A stretch of DNA of 64,000 bases from Phycisphaerales bacterium AB-hyl4 (GCA_041821185.1 JBGUBD010000006.1:309742-373741), one strand, 5' to 3'; counted from the stretch's first letter, positions 32,411-41,615 are shown. Made by a program: numbers and translations. The notes: a model not told the origin generated them from the letters alone.

Positions 32411-32719
32411 ATGACCGCGGGTAAGATTCGCATCCGAATGGAAGCTTACGACCACCAGGCGCTTGACGCGTCGGCGCGTGAGATTGTTGACCACGCCAAG
32501 CGCACCAACGCCCGAGTGGCCGGCCCCGTGCCGCTGCCGACACGGATCGAGCGTTACACGGTGCTGCGTGGCCCGCACATTGACAAGAAGAGCCGTGAGC
32601 AGTTCGAGATCCGAACGCACAAGCGGATCATCGACATTAAAGAACCAAACGCCCGGACGGTTGAGGCGCTAAACCGCCTCGTCGTGCCTGCGGGTGTGTT
32701 TGTGAAGATCAAGGCCTGA
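32411..32719 (+). CDS. rpsJ: 30S ribosomal protein S10
   Basis: 102 residues: [49 protein letters not shown] and THKRIIDI are invariant S10 features. It binds 16S rRNA in the 30S head and also acts with NusB in antitermination. It is the first gene of the S10-spc-alpha cluster. The 177-base gap to rplC contains a GGCGGCATGAGCCGCC hairpin at 32734-32749. Confidence 0.98.
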   Translation: MTAGKIRIRMEAYDHQALDASAREIVDHAKRTNARVAGPVPLPTRIERYTVLRGPHIDKKSREQFEIRTHKRIIDIKEPNARTVEALNRLVVPAGVFVKIKA

Positions 32720-32733
32720 CCCGATCAGGCCCT

Positions 32734-32749
32734 CGGCGGCATGAGCCGC
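32734..32749. repeat. GGCGGCATGAGCCGCC hairpin
   Basis: A small perfect stem with an ATGA loop between rpsJ and rplC. A near-identical copy follows csrA at about 21960-21974. It may be a leader structure or a minor dispersed repeat. Confidence 0.45.
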
Positions 32750-32896
32750 CTCGCCGACGGCGGCATGTTTCGTCGCGGCCTCCGGGCTGCGAAAGAGTGT
32801 TTGAGATAACTGCAATCAAGCAGGGTCGTGATCCTCTACCGGCTCGTAAGTCGGCAAAGATCCCCGCATTACGCGGACCCCTGGGAGGTTGAATCG

Positions 32897-33580
32897 ATGG
32901 CTACCGGTATCCTTGGTCGCAAAATTGGCATGACCCGCCTGTATGATGAGCAGGGGCGAAACGTCCCGGTTACCGTCATCCAGGCTGGCCCGTGTCAGAT
33001 CAGCCAGGTCAAGTCGGCGGATTCAGATGGCTACGAGGCCATCCAGATCGCCTTCGATGACATGAAAGCCCGCAATTCGACGTTTCCGCTCATCGGCCAC
33101 GACGCCAAGGCCGGGATCGCACCCAAGCGGTACCACCGCGAAGTGCGGGTCGGCGACGGTGAGTCGGCCAACTACGAGCTGGGGCAGGAGCTTACTGTCG
33201 AGGTGTTCGCGGACGTCAAGTTCGTCGACGTCACCGGCACGAGCAAGGGCAAGGGTTTTCAGGGCACGATGAAGCGTCACAACTTCAAGGGCCAGCTCGC
33301 CAGCCACGGCGTTGAGCGGAAGCATCGCTCCCCGGGCTCGATCGGTGGCCACGCGAACAATGCCGGTAAGTCCGGCAAGATCAAGAAGGGCAAGCGGATG
33401 TCCGGGCACATGGGCCAGGAACGTGTGACCGTCCGAAGCTTGCCTGTGGTTGGAATTGATAAGGAACGCAACCTGCTGTTGGTCAAGGGCGCCGTGCCCG
33501 GCCCGAAGCAGGGGCTGTTGATGGTTCGGGAGTCCGTCCGGCTGTATAAGCGAAAGGCCAAACTGGCCAAGGCGTCGTAA
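32897..33580 (+). CDS. rplC: 50S ribosomal protein L3
   Basis: 227 residues from ATG 32897, with GGGAGG eight bases upstream; a longer in-frame start adds an unconserved leader. Blocks GILGRKIGMTRLYDEQGRNV, KGKGFQGTMKRHNFKGQLASHG and GSIGGHANNAGKSGKIKKGKRMSGHMG are typical of L3, which nucleates 50S assembly near the peptidyl-transferase centre. Confidence 0.97.
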   Translation: MATGILGRKIGMTRLYDEQGRNVPVTVIQAGPCQISQVKSADSDGYEAIQIAFDDMKARNSTFPLIGHDAKAGIAPKRYHREVRVGDGESANYELGQELTVEVFADVKFVDVTGTSKGKGFQGTMKRHNFKGQLASHGVERKHRSPGSIGGHANNAGKSGKIKKGKRMSGHMGQERVTVRSLPVVGIDKERNLLLVKGAVPGPKQGLLMVRESVRLYKRKAKLAKAS

Positions 33581-33590
33581 GTCGTGAGGA

Positions 33591-33681
33591 GCGGCTTGAG
33601 GCTTGAGGTCTGAGGCTTGAGGGAAACGTGGCAGCCCTGCTGCAGCGAACTCAAGTTCCAAGCCACAGGCTCCAAGCCCTC
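33591..33681. repeat. Paired heptad element between rplC and rplD, GCTTGAG type
   Basis: Arm 1 (33594-33622): GCTTGAG, GCTTGAG, GTCTGAG, GCTTGAG, GG. Arm 2 (33649-33681): ACTCAAG, TTCCAAG, CCACAGG, CTCCAAG, CCCTC. The spacer contains GCAGCCCTGCTGC. It occupies most of the first half of the 231-base gap. Confidence 0.75.
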
Positions 33682-33811
33682 TGGATCGAAACTGCCCCGC
33701 CGCGACAATTCGGTTTAACCGAGTCGCAATGATCAGCGATCGGGCTCGTGTTGCGAGTCGGATCAGAAGCGGCGAAACAAACGCATGCCGAGCGCATCGG
33801 CACCGTAGGTG

Positions 33812-34492
33812 ATGGAAATGATCGAAATTCCAGTTCATAACACGTCCGGCGAACAGGTCGGAACCGTCCAGGTCGACGAGCAGGTGCTCGGCGGCGAGGT
33901 TCGGCACGGTCTGCTGAAGCAGGCTTACGTCCGCTACCACGCCAACCGTCGGCAGGGCACGGTCCGCACGAAAAATCGCAGCGAGGTCAGCCACTCGACC
34001 CGGAAGCTGTATAAGCAGAAGGGTACGGGCAACGCCCGCCGCGGTGACATGAACGCCAACATCCTTCGCGGCGGCGGCCACGCGTTCGCCAAACGCCCGC
34101 GCGACTTCCGGCAGGACATGCCGGTGAAGATGCGCCGTCTGGCCAACCGCAACGCGCTGCTGGCCAAGCTCGTCGACGGCGAAGTGAAGCTGATCGAAAG
34201 CATCAGCTTCGAGAAGCCGAGCACGAAACAGTTCGGCACCCTCCTTCAGGCCCTCAAGGTTGACCGCTCCTGTCTGGTCGCCTTGGCCGACACGACTGGC
34301 CCCGCCGGTCGCTCCACCCAGAACATTGACGATGTGACGCTGACGCAGATCGATCGGCTTAACGCCTTTGATCTGCTGAACCATCGTTACATCGTGGCTG
34401 AGAAGGGCGCTTTCGAGCAGTACATCGCTCGCATCACCGAACAAGCTGCCGGCGACGCCGGTCAGAAGACTGAGCAGGAGGTGGCAGCCTGA
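33812..34492 (+). CDS. rplD: 50S ribosomal protein L4
   Basis: 226 residues. STRKLYKQKGTGNARRGDMNANILRGGGHAFA is the L4 core that lines the exit tunnel, followed by the globular part (ALADTTGPAGRSTQNIDDVTLTQIDRLNAFDLLNHRYIVAEKGA). Starts GTG 33809, ATG 33812 and ATG 33818 are all possible; 33812 is chosen as the first ATG. The stop overlaps the rplW ATG by one base. Confidence 0.95.
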   Translation: MEMIEIPVHNTSGEQVGTVQVDEQVLGGEVRHGLLKQAYVRYHANRRQGTVRTKNRSEVSHSTRKLYKQKGTGNARRGDMNANILRGGGHAFAKRPRDFRQDMPVKMRRLANRNALLAKLVDGEVKLIESISFEKPSTKQFGTLLQALKVDRSCLVALADTTGPAGRSTQNIDDVTLTQIDRLNAFDLLNHRYIVAEKGAFEQYIARITEQAAGDAGQKTEQEVAA

Positions 34493-34770
34493 TGGAACCG
34501 ACACAGATCATCAAAAAGCCGTTGATCACGGAAAAGAGCACCTGGGAGTCGGAGCGGCACAACCGCTACGCGTTCTTGGTGGACCGCCGTGCGACGAAGA
34601 CGCAGATTCGCAGCGCCATCCAGAGCATCTACAGCGTGCGGGTGGCGAAGGTGAAGACGCAAACCCGCAAGGGGCAGTACTTCCGCACCCGCTTCGGCCC
34701 GGGCAAGACCACGGACTGGAAGCGAGCGAGCGTGCAGTTGCACGAGGATGACCGTATCGAACTGTTTTGA
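34492..34770 (+). CDS. rplW: 50S ribosomal protein L23
   Basis: 92 residues: IIKKPLITEKSTWESERHNRYAFLVDRRATKTQIRSAIQSIY is the L23 signature. It sits at the tunnel exit, where trigger factor and SRP dock. The ATG shares its A with the rplD stop, so translation is coupled. Confidence 0.96.
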   Translation: MEPTQIIKKPLITEKSTWESERHNRYAFLVDRRATKTQIRSAIQSIYSVRVAKVKTQTRKGQYFRTRFGPGKTTDWKRASVQLHEDDRIELF

Positions 34771-34820
34771 TTTTTAGAGACTGGGTCGGGTCGTTAAGCG
34801 ACCCGCCTGGAGGCTGAACC

Positions 34821-35678
34821 ATGCCGATTCGCAAATACAAGCCAACGAGTGCCGGTCGTCGCGACGCGACGGTCAACCTGCACGCCGAGGTGACCAAGAA
34901 GAAGCCCGAGAAGTCGCTGCTTCGTCAGAAGTCAAAGACCGGCGGGCGCAATCACCACGGCCGAATCACGCAGCAGGGCCGTGGCGGAGGCGCAAAGCAG
35001 CGCTACCGTGTGATCGACTTCCGTCGCAACAAGGACGGCGTCGAAGCGAAGGTGATCGGGATCGAATACGATCCGAACCGCACCTGCCACATCGCGCTAC
35101 TCGAGTATGCCGACGGCGAGAAGCGTTACATCCTCGCTCCGGTGGGGCTGACGGATGGCGAAACGGTGATGAGCTCGGTCACGCCGGTCGAGCCGAAGGT
35201 CGGCAACGCGATGCCGCTGCGTTCGATCCCCGCGGGTCTGAACGTGCACAACATCGAAATGGTGCCGGGTAAGGGCGGCCAGATGTGCCGCTCAGCCGGG
35301 ACGTATGCTCGCCTGACCAATAAGGAAGGGCGATGGGGCACGTTGGTGTTCCCGTCCGGCGAAGTGCGTCAGATTTCGCTCGACTGCCGGGCGACGATCG
35401 GCCAGGTGGGCAACCTTTCCCATGCGGGTGTGGTGCTCGGCAAGGCTGGTCGCAATCGGCACAAAGGTCGACGCCCCATGGTGCGTGGTGTCGCCAAGAG
35501 CCATCACTCTCACCCGATGGGTGGTGGTGAAGGTCGCTCGAAGGGCAACCGCCCGCCGGCGTCGAAGACCGGCGTGCTGTCCAAGGGCGGTCGAACGCGT
35601 AAGCATGGCAAGAACTCGAACAAGCGCATCATCCGTCGCCGGGTGAGCAAGCGTTACGGTCAACTGCGACTTAAGTAA
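34821..35678 (+). CDS. rplB: 50S ribosomal protein L2
   Basis: 285 residues, slightly longer than the usual 275. It contains KTGGRNHHGRITQQGRGGGAKQRYR, the RNA-binding domain, and HSHPMGGGEGRSKGNRPPASKTG with the histidine linked to peptidyl-transferase function. GGAGG precedes ATG 34821. Confidence 0.97.
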   Translation: MPIRKYKPTSAGRRDATVNLHAEVTKKKPEKSLLRQKSKTGGRNHHGRITQQGRGGGAKQRYRVIDFRRNKDGVEAKVIGIEYDPNRTCHIALLEYADGEKRYILAPVGLTDGETVMSSVTPVEPKVGNAMPLRSIPAGLNVHNIEMVPGKGGQMCRSAGTYARLTNKEGRWGTLVFPSGEVRQISLDCRATIGQVGNLSHAGVVLGKAGRNRHKGRRPMVRGVAKSHHSHPMGGGEGRSKGNRPPASKTGVLSKGGRTRKHGKNSNKRIIRRRVSKRYGQLRLK

Positions 35679-35717
35679 GAAGAAGAGGCTCGGGCGTGTT
35701 TAAGCCCGTGAGAACCT

Positions 35718-36014
35718 ATGGCACGATCGCTGAAAAAAGGCCCGTTTGTCAACCTGAAGCTTTACCGCAAGGTTGAGAAGCTGAACCAACAGACCAAGCG
35801 TGAGCCGATCAAGACCTGGGCGCGTGCATGCACGATTGTGCCCGAGTTTGTCGGCCACACGTTCATGGTGCACAACGGCCGGGTGTTCAACCAGGTCTTC
35901 GTCACCGAGGACATGGTGGGTCACAAGCTTGGTGAGTTCAGCATTACCCGTACGTTCCGAGCCCACACAACTGGCACCCGCGCCCAGCGCGCCGGTGGCG
36001 CCGGCCGCGCCTGA
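35718..36014 (+). CDS. rpsS: 30S ribosomal protein S19
   Basis: 98 residues: [44 protein letters not shown] and [19 protein letters not shown] are conserved S19. It contacts the tRNA region of the 30S head together with S13. Confidence 0.97.
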   Translation: MARSLKKGPFVNLKLYRKVEKLNQQTKREPIKTWARACTIVPEFVGHTFMVHNGRVFNQVFVTEDMVGHKLGEFSITRTFRAHTTGTRAQRAGGAGRA

Positions 36015-36067
36015 TAGATGATTCCCCGCGAGCCCGGAAAGGTTCGCGAGTGCAGGAGCACGACGAG

Positions 36068-36397
36068 ATGCCGTACACGAATGTACATCGCGCCGCACGC
36101 ATCAGCCCGACGAAGGCACGCCCATTGGCGGACCTGATTCGTGGCAAGCGATACGACGAGGCCGTCACGCAGTTGGAACTGTCCAAGCGTCGCGGTGCCG
36201 TACTGATGAAGGCCGCGCTGATCGCCGCCTACGCCAACGCGGACCAGGCCGAGGCCAACACCCGCCGCCTGGTCGTCACCGACGCCCGCGTGGACAGTGG
36301 TCCGACGATGAAGCGGTGGCAGCCGAAAGACCGTGGCCGGGCGCATCCGATCATGAAGCGTACCAGCCACATTACCGTCACCGTGGACGAACGATAA
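36068..36397 (+). CDS. rplV: 50S ribosomal protein L22
   Basis: 109 residues from ATG 36068 with AGGAG upstream; a GTG at 36050 gives an unconserved extension. It contains VHRAARISPTKARPLADLIRGKRYDEA and the tunnel hairpin region PTMKRWQPKDRGRAHPIMKRTSHITV. L22 lines the exit tunnel and is a macrolide-resistance site. Confidence 0.95.
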   Translation: MPYTNVHRAARISPTKARPLADLIRGKRYDEAVTQLELSKRRGAVLMKAALIAAYANADQAEANTRRLVVTDARVDSGPTMKRWQPKDRGRAHPIMKRTSHITVTVDER

Positions 36398-36405
36398 GCG
36401 AGACT

Positions 36406-36431
36406 GTTTAGCGGCAGCCCGCAGGGGCGCC
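36406..36431. repeat. TTTAGCGGC-GCAGGGGCG repeat before rpsC
   Basis: GTTTAGCGGCAGCCCGCAGGGG, a GCCC/GGGC palindrome, lies in the gap before rpsC. Sister copies precede rplP, rplR, rpsM and prs. Confidence 0.55.
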
Positions 36432-36445
36432 ACAAAGGTTGAAAT

Positions 36446-37150
36446 ATGGGACAGAAAGTTCATCCATTCGGGTTCCGCGTCGGCATCACCGAAGCGCACC
36501 GCAGCCGGTGGTACGCTCCGAAGGCGCTCTACGGCGAGCTGCTGGTCGAGGACGAAAAGATCCGCAAGTTTTGCGATCAACGCCTCAACCGCCGCCCCCC
36601 GTTCGCCGCGGTCAGTGACATTCACATTGAGCGCACCCGCGAAGAGCTGAAGATCATCATCAAGACGGCCCGGCCCGGTCTGGTGATTGGCCCGAAGGGC
36701 TCTGAAGTGGATCGGCTGACGCAGGACCTTCAGCAGTTGACCGGGCGTAACGTCTCGATCCAGTGCATTGAGGTGTCCAAGCCGGACATCGACGCGCAGC
36801 TGGTCGCCGAGTCGATCGCCGAGCAGCTCAAGCGTCGCACGAGCTTTCGTCGTCTGATGAAGATGAAGGGCGAAGCCGCGATGAACGCCGGTGCCAAGGG
36901 TGTGAAGATTCAGCTCTCCGGCCGTCTGGGTGGCCATGAGATGAGCCGAAGCGAAGACAGTCGTATGGGTTCGATTCCGTTGCAGACGCTTCAGGCGAAC
37001 GTCGACTACGGTTTTGCCCAGAGCTTTACGACTTACGGCACGATTGGCGTGAAGGTATGGATTTACAAAGGGATGTACCACGAAGTCGCCGAGGGCGAGG
37101 TTGAATCCCGCGCCGCCGGCGCCCGTCCGCGAGCCCGCGGTCGACACTAA
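36446..37150 (+). CDS. rpsC: 30S ribosomal protein S3
   Basis: 234 residues: GQKVHPFGFRVGITEAHRSRWYA at the N terminus, the KH RNA-binding loop VIGPKGSEVDRLTQDLQQLTG, and the C-terminal LSGRLGGHEMSRSEDSRMGSIPLQTLQANVDYGFAQ. S3 forms the mRNA entry and helicase region. A short Arg/Ala tail ends the protein. Confidence 0.97.
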   Translation: MGQKVHPFGFRVGITEAHRSRWYAPKALYGELLVEDEKIRKFCDQRLNRRPPFAAVSDIHIERTREELKIIIKTARPGLVIGPKGSEVDRLTQDLQQLTGRNVSIQCIEVSKPDIDAQLVAESIAEQLKRRTSFRRLMKMKGEAAMNAGAKGVKIQLSGRLGGHEMSRSEDSRMGSIPLQTLQANVDYGFAQSFTTYGTIGVKVWIYKGMYHEVAEGEVESRAAGARPRARGRH

Positions 37151-37159
37151 GTACGAATG

Positions 37160-37185
37160 GTTTCGCGGCCGTCCCGCTGGGGCGA
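37160..37185. repeat. TTTAGCGGC-GCAGGGGCG repeat before rplP
   Basis: GTTTCGCGGCCGTCCCGCTGG, continuing GGCGA, a diverged copy of the element before rpsC, in the 69-base gap ahead of rplP. Confidence 0.5.
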
Positions 37186-37219
37186 GCCTAACGACTGACG
37201 ATAGGAAACGAGGTCCGAC

Positions 37220-37639
37220 ATGCCTCTGATGCCCAAACGAGTCAAGTTCCGAAAGCAGCAGCGCGGCAGCATGAAAGGCAATGCGACGCGCGGCAACTAT
37301 GTGGCTTTCGGCGAGTATGGCCTCCAGGTGACCGAAGGCGGCTGGCTGACGGCCCGGCAGATTGAAGCCGGCCGAATCGCTGCCCGTCAGTTCGTTTCGC
37401 GTGAAGGCAAGCTGTTCGTGCGAGTCTTTCCGGACAAGCCGATCAGTAAGAAGCCGTTGGAAACGCGAATGGGTAAGGGCAAGGCCGAGCCTGAGTACTG
37501 GGTGGCGCCGGTGAAGCCTGGTACGGTGATCTATGAGATCACGGGCGTACCGCGTGACATTGCCAAGCGTGCGTTTGTGCGTGTGGCGCACAAGTTGCCG
37601 TTCAAGTGCCGATTTGTGGAGCGTCGGCAGGTCGGCTGA
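37220..37639 (+). CDS. rplP: 50S ribosomal protein L16
   Basis: 139 residues: [49 protein letters not shown] and [23 protein letters not shown] are conserved L16, which binds at the A-site tRNA elbow and is needed late in 50S assembly. Confidence 0.97.
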   Translation: MPLMPKRVKFRKQQRGSMKGNATRGNYVAFGEYGLQVTEGGWLTARQIEAGRIAARQFVSREGKLFVRVFPDKPISKKPLETRMGKGKAEPEYWVAPVKPGTVIYEITGVPRDIAKRAFVRVAHKLPFKCRFVERRQVG

Positions 37640-37696
37640 TTGGAATTGAACCGCGTCGCCTGTGGCGCGTGGAAACGACTCATAAGAGCGAGTGAC

Positions 37697-37903
37697 ATGA
37701 AAGCCAGCGAAGCGCACAAAATGTCGAACGACGAGATCCGTGAGGAGCTCGGCCGGCTGCGAAAGCGGCTGTTTGAGCTGCGATCGGCCGCCGTGACTGA
37801 AAAACTGGAAAACCCGCGTCGCTTTCAGCAGTTGCGACGGGACATTGCCCGACTGTTGACGGTCCAACGCGGCCGCGAGATTCAGGAGACCGCTCAAGTA
37901 TGA
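37697..37903 (+). CDS. rpmC: 50S ribosomal protein L29
   Basis: 68 residues from ATG 37697. The pattern [20 protein letters not shown], then [20 protein letters not shown] and [15 protein letters not shown], is typical two-helix L29. The final ATGA overlaps the rpsQ start. Confidence 0.95.
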   Translation: MKASEAHKMSNDEIREELGRLRKRLFELRSAAVTEKLENPRRFQQLRRDIARLLTVQRGREIQETAQV

Positions 37904-38202
37904 GCACCAGCAAAGAACAACGTAAAACGCGTCAGGCGCTTAGCCGGGTGAAGATCGGCGTGGTGGTCTCCGACAAGCGGGACAAGAGCCGCGCGGTCGA
38001 AGTCGACTACCAGCAGATGCATGCCAAGTACGGCAAGTACCTGCGTCGGCAGGCGAAGTTCCACGTACACGACGAGAAGAACGAGAGCAAGGTCGGCGAC
38101 CGCGTGGAGATCGCGCCGTGTCGTCCGCTGAGCAAGACCAAGGCCTGGCGACTGGTCCGCGTGGTGGAAGCCGCGCCGGAAGCCCTCGCAGCCTCGGTTT
38201 GA
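37900..38202 (+). CDS. rpsQ: 30S ribosomal protein S17
   Basis: 100 residues: [68 protein letters not shown]. An OB-fold early-assembly protein of the 30S body. The ATG overlaps the rpmC stop by four bases. Confidence 0.96.
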   Translation: MSTSKEQRKTRQALSRVKIGVVVSDKRDKSRAVEVDYQQMHAKYGKYLRRQAKFHVHDEKNESKVGDRVEIAPCRPLSKTKAWRLVRVVEAAPEALAASV

Positions 38203-38261
38203 ATAGTGAACTGTGAGTAAGACGACGGCCGACGAAACCGAGCCGTGAAGGACGTATAGCC

Positions 38262-38648
38262 ATGCTTCAAGCAGAATCACGATGTGATGTGGCGGATAAC
38301 ACTGGCGCGAAAGAGGCGTACGTGATCCGCGTGCTCGGCGGGTCGACGGCCCGGGGCAAGTTCACGCGGCGTACCGCCTCGATCGGCGACCGCGTGGTCT
38401 GCTCGGTCAAGAAGGCGCTGCCTGGCAGTGACATGAAGGCCGGCAGCATCGTCAAGGGTGTGGTCGTCCGTACGAATTATCCGGTGCGTCGAGCGGATGG
38501 CAGCTACGTGCGTTTCGACAAGAACGCCGTGGTGCTGATCGACGACGACGGCAACCCGCGTGGGACGCGCATCTTTGGTGCGGTTGCTCGCGAGTTGCGT
38601 GAGAAGAACTACATGAAGATCGTCTCGCTCGCGTCCGAGGTGGTTTGA
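38262..38648 (+). CDS. rplN: 50S ribosomal protein L14
   Basis: 128 residues: [77 protein letters not shown] are L14 hallmarks. It forms part of the interface with 16S rRNA and is the docking site of RsfS. First gene of the classical spc part. Confidence 0.97.
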   Translation: MLQAESRCDVADNTGAKEAYVIRVLGGSTARGKFTRRTASIGDRVVCSVKKALPGSDMKAGSIVKGVVVRTNYPVRRADGSYVRFDKNAVVLIDDDGNPRGTRIFGAVARELREKNYMKIVSLASEVV

Positions 38649-38706
38649 GAAACAAACGCATCAGGTGGGGCAGCTCGATCTGCTCTACCTTGGATTGAGG
38701 TTTACG

Positions 38707-39075
38707 ATGGCACGACACATTCGAAAAGGCGACATGGTAATCGTCGTCAGCGGCAGCGCAAGCAAGCGTCGCGGCGCCGACGGCCGAAAGGTTCGCGACA
38801 CGACCCCACGCAAAGTGATGCGTGTGTTCCCCGCTGAGGGCAAGGTCATTGTCGAGGGCGTGAACGTCGTCAAACGGCACGTGAAGCCCAGCCAGAGCAA
38901 CCAGCGTGGCGGCATTACGGAAAAGGAGATGCCGATTGACATCTCTAACGTCATGCCGGCTGTGGACGGCAAGCCCACCCGTGTGCGTTTTGAAACGCGT
39001 GCCGACGGCTCGAAGGTCCGTCTCGCTGCCCGCAATGGTGAGCAGCTTGGGCCTGAACTGAAAAAGGCCCGTTGA
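38707..39075 (+). CDS. rplX: 50S ribosomal protein L24
   Basis: 122 residues from ATG 38707: MARHIRKGDMVIVVSGSASKRRG with a KOW motif, VIVEGVNVVKRHVKPSQSNQ and GGITEKEMPIDISNVM. It is one of the first proteins bound to 23S rRNA. A longer in-frame reading upstream is not conserved. Confidence 0.96.
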   Translation: MARHIRKGDMVIVVSGSASKRRGADGRKVRDTTPRKVMRVFPAEGKVIVEGVNVVKRHVKPSQSNQRGGITEKEMPIDISNVMPAVDGKPTRVRFETRADGSKVRLAARNGEQLGPELKKAR

Positions 39076-39095
39076 CCGCAATCGGTGGATGTGAA

Positions 39096-39127
39096 CTGAC
39101 TCCTGATCCCTGACTACTGACCCCCTG
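39096..39127 (+). repeat. Heptad run before rplE, CTGACTC type
   Basis: CTGACTC, CTGATCC, CTGACTA, CTGACCC, CCTGG, ending nine bases before the rplE ATG. The same unit type recurs before rpsE. No inverse arm is present. Confidence 0.65.
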
Positions 39128-39136
39128 GATTCAACT

Positions 39137-39715
39137 ATGACTCCGCGTCTGAAAGAAAAATTTGCCGGCCCGGTGAGCGAGAAGCTGAAGCAGGAATTCA
39201 GCGTCACGAACCCGATGGCCATGCCCAGGCTCGAAAAGATCGTGCTCAGCGTCGGGCTCGGCAAGCAGCTCGAGGGTACGAAGGTCAACGCCAAGGCTCG
39301 CGAGCAGGTGCTCCAGGACCTTGCCCTGATCACCGGCCAGAAGGCTGTGATGGTCAAGGCCAAAAAGTCCGTCTCGAACTTCAAAGTTCGTTCGGGCTAC
39401 GAAACGGGCGCGATGGTCACGGTTCGCGGCACTCGCATGTGGGAGTTGCTGGATCGGCTGATCACACTGGCGATTCCGCGGATCAAGGACTTCCGCGGTC
39501 TGAGCGACAAGAGCTTCGACGGCCGAGGCAGCTACAGTTTCGGTGTGCAGGAGCAGGGGATTTTCCCCGAGATCGACATGGCCAACGCTCAGTTCATGCA
39601 CGGCATGCACATTACGCTGGTGTTCAAGAACAGCGACAATGACAAGACGCGTTTCGTGTTGAAGGAACTCGGCTGGCCGTTCGTTGGTAAAGACACCGAG
39701 CAGGCCGCAGCGTAA
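39137..39715 (+). CDS. rplE: 50S ribosomal protein L5
   Basis: 192 residues: NPMAMPRLEKIVLSVGLGKQLEGTK, ITGQKAVMVKAKKSVSNFKVR, GAMVTVRGTRMWELLDRLITLAIPRIKDFRGL, GRGSYSFGVQEQGIFPEID. It binds 5S rRNA and P-site tRNA. The ribosome-binding region is occupied by heptad repeat. Confidence 0.97.
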   Translation: MTPRLKEKFAGPVSEKLKQEFSVTNPMAMPRLEKIVLSVGLGKQLEGTKVNAKAREQVLQDLALITGQKAVMVKAKKSVSNFKVRSGYETGAMVTVRGTRMWELLDRLITLAIPRIKDFRGLSDKSFDGRGSYSFGVQEQGIFPEIDMANAQFMHGMHITLVFKNSDNDKTRFVLKELGWPFVGKDTEQAAA

Positions 39716-39768
39716 GCGAACAAGATTGACTTTTCGCCGATGTGAAATCGGCATATTGGAGAGATGCA

Positions 39769-40038
39769 ATGGCATCGAAATCAAGCATCGAACGAATGAA
39801 GCGGATTGAGAAGCAGGTCAAGAAGTACGCCGACCTGCGTCACAAGCTCAAGGCGGAAGGCGACTACGCCGCTTTGCAGCGTTTGCCGCGAGATGCGAGC
39901 CCGACGCGCTTCCGCAGCCTGTGTGCACTCACCGGCCGATCGCGAGCGGTGTACCGCAAGTTCAAGCTTTCGCGTATCAAGCTGCGTGAGCTGGCGCTTG
40001 AGGGCAAGGTGCCCGGCATGCGTAAAGCTTCGTGGTAA
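39769..40038 (+). CDS. rpsN: 30S ribosomal protein S14, zinc-free long form
   Basis: 89 residues from ATG 39769: [79 protein letters not shown]. It lacks the two CxxC pairs of the short zinc form and so belongs to the zinc-independent class. Confidence 0.95.
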   Translation: MASKSSIERMKRIEKQVKKYADLRHKLKAEGDYAALQRLPRDASPTRFRSLCALTGRSRAVYRKFKLSRIKLRELALEGKVPGMRKASW

Positions 40039-40141
40039 AGAATGACTGATTGTGTCGCACGTTTGATGCGACCTTTGATCGCGGCGGACTGCTCCGCCGT
40101 TGAACGACAGTAAGCAACTGGCAGATTCGCTGGAGAAACGA

Positions 40142-40540
40142 ATGTCACTGAGCGACCCGATCGCTGACATGTTGAGCCGCATCCGCAACGCCGTTCGCAA
40201 CGAGGCGAAGCAGGTCGATTGCCGTAACAGCAAGATCTGCGCCGGCATTGCCGACGTGCTCAAACAGGAAGGCTACATCCGCGACTTCCACGTCATTGAC
40301 GATGGCCGTCAAGGTATCCTGCGGATCGAGCTGAAGTACGGCCCGAACGGCGAGGCCATCCTCCACCGCCTGGACCGCGAAAGCCGACCCGGCCGACGCG
40401 TCTACCGCAAGGTGGAAGATCTGCCGCGACCGCTCGGCGGCCTGGGCATTGTCATCGTCAGTACGTCGCGAGGCGTGCTGAGCGACCGCAAGGCCCGCAC
40501 GGAACACGTCGGCGGCGAACTGCTGTGCGTGGTTGAGTAA
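40142..40540 (+). CDS. rpsH: 30S ribosomal protein S8
   Basis: 132 residues from ATG 40142, with GGAGAAACG upstream: SDPIADMLSRIRNAVRNEAKQVD, LKQEGYIRDFHVID, RPGRRVYRKVEDLPRPLGGLGIVIVSTSRGVLSDRKAR. S8 binds 16S helix 21; in enteric bacteria it also represses the spc operon. Confidence 0.96.
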   Translation: MSLSDPIADMLSRIRNAVRNEAKQVDCRNSKICAGIADVLKQEGYIRDFHVIDDGRQGILRIELKYGPNGEAILHRLDRESRPGRRVYRKVEDLPRPLGGLGIVIVSTSRGVLSDRKARTEHVGGELLCVVE

Positions 40541-40571
40541 GCTGGCAAGCTGACCTGATCGCCCGATTCGC

Positions 40572-40600
40572 GGAACCCGTAACTCGAACCTCGGAACTAG
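40572..40600 (+). repeat. Heptad run before rplF, GGAACTC type
   Basis: GGAACCC, GTAACTC, GAACCTC, GGAACTA, ending about four bases before the rplF ATG. It resembles arm 2 of the element at 8870-8958. Confidence 0.6.
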
Positions 40601-40604
40601 ACAG

Positions 40605-41153
40605 ATGTCCCGCATTGGCAAACAACCCGTTCCGATCACCGGCAACGCCAAGGTGACCATCACCGGCCGCGATATCGTGGTCGAAGGCGGCTCGAACAAG
40701 CTGACCTACACCCATCGCCCCGAAGTCACCGTCACGGTCGACAGCGATGCGAAGCAGGTGGTCGTCGAGCGTAAGAACGACAGCCGCGTTGCCAAGGCGA
40801 TGCATGGCCTGACGCGAGCCCTGATCGCCAACATGATCCAGGGCGTCACCACCGGCTTCACCCGCGATCTCGAGATCAACGGCGTGGGCTGGAACGCGAA
40901 GGTCCAGGGCATGACCGTCGCGCTGAACGTCGGCTATGCTGACACGCGCGTGGTGAACATCCCCGCTGGTGTGCAGGTGGACGTGCAGCAGAACAAGATT
41001 AAGGTCACCGGCCACGACAAGCAGGCAGTGGGCCAGCTCGCCGCCGAGATTCGCCGACAGCGGCCGCCGGAGCCTTACAACGGCAAGGGCATCAAGTACG
41101 CTGAGGAAGTGATCGTTCGCAAGGAGGGCAAGGCGTTCGCCGGCGGTGGTTAA
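40605..41153 (+). CDS. rplF: 50S ribosomal protein L6
   Basis: 182 residues: MSRIGKQPVPITGNAKVTITGRDIVVEG, HGLTRALIANMIQGVTTGFTRDLEINGVGWNAKVQG, PPEPYNGKGIKYAEEVIVRKEGKAF. It sits at the base of the L7/L12 stalk near the factor-binding site. Confidence 0.97.
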   Translation: MSRIGKQPVPITGNAKVTITGRDIVVEGGSNKLTYTHRPEVTVTVDSDAKQVVVERKNDSRVAKAMHGLTRALIANMIQGVTTGFTRDLEINGVGWNAKVQGMTVALNVGYADTRVVNIPAGVQVDVQQNKIKVTGHDKQAVGQLAAEIRRQRPPEPYNGKGIKYAEEVIVRKEGKAFAGGG

Positions 41154-41184
41154 TGCCCGCCGAGTCACGCGATTGCTCCTCCCC

Positions 41185-41210
41185 GTTTAGCGGCCGCCCG
41201 CAGGGCGCTT
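41185..41210. repeat. TTTAGCGGC-GCAGGGCG repeat before rplR
   Basis: GTTTAGCGGCCGCCCGCAGG, continuing GCGCT, within the 68-base gap before rplR. Sister of the copies before rpsC and prs. Confidence 0.55.
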
Positions 41211-41221
41211 CGAGGTAACCG

Positions 41222-41578
41222 ATGAAAAAGCACAACGTCAAACAGATTCGCCGCAGCCGTCGTAAGACTGGCATCCGCAAGCGCGTCTTCGGCACGCCCG
41301 AGCAGCCCCGGCTGTCGGTGTTCCGCAGCAACAAGCACATGTACGCCCAGGTCATTGACGATCTGGACGGCCGTACGCTTGCCGCCGCCAGTTCAGCCGC
41401 CGCCAACGTCGAAAAGGGCGGTGACATTGAAGCCGCCGCCGCCGTTGGCAAGGCCCTGGCGGAAAAGGCCAAGGCCGCCGGTGTTGAGACGGTCACGTTC
41501 GACCGCAACGGCTTTAAGTTTCACGGCCGGGTGAAAGCCCTCGCCGACGCTGCCCGTGAAGGTGGCCTTAAGTTCTGA
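41222..41578 (+). CDS. rplR: 50S ribosomal protein L18
   Basis: 118 residues: [90 protein letters not shown]. It links 5S rRNA to the 50S subunit. Confidence 0.97.
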   Translation: MKKHNVKQIRRSRRKTGIRKRVFGTPEQPRLSVFRSNKHMYAQVIDDLDGRTLAAASSAAANVEKGGDIEAAAAVGKALAEKAKAAGVETVTFDRNGFKFHGRVKALADAAREGGLKF

Positions 41579-41589
41579 TTGAAGACTCG

Positions 41590-41615
41590 CTGACCCCTGA
41601 CTCCTGACTCCTGGA
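41590..41615 (+). repeat. Heptad run before rpsE, CTGACTC type
   Basis: CTGACCC, CTGACTC, CTGACTC, CTGGAC, ending six bases before the rpsE ATG and leaving no purine-rich ribosome site. Confidence 0.65.

Noticed and set aside
35921-37897. 658-codon reverse-strand frame in the ribosomal operon
   Set aside because: It covers rplV, rpsC, rplP and rpmC, which are certain genes on the + strand.
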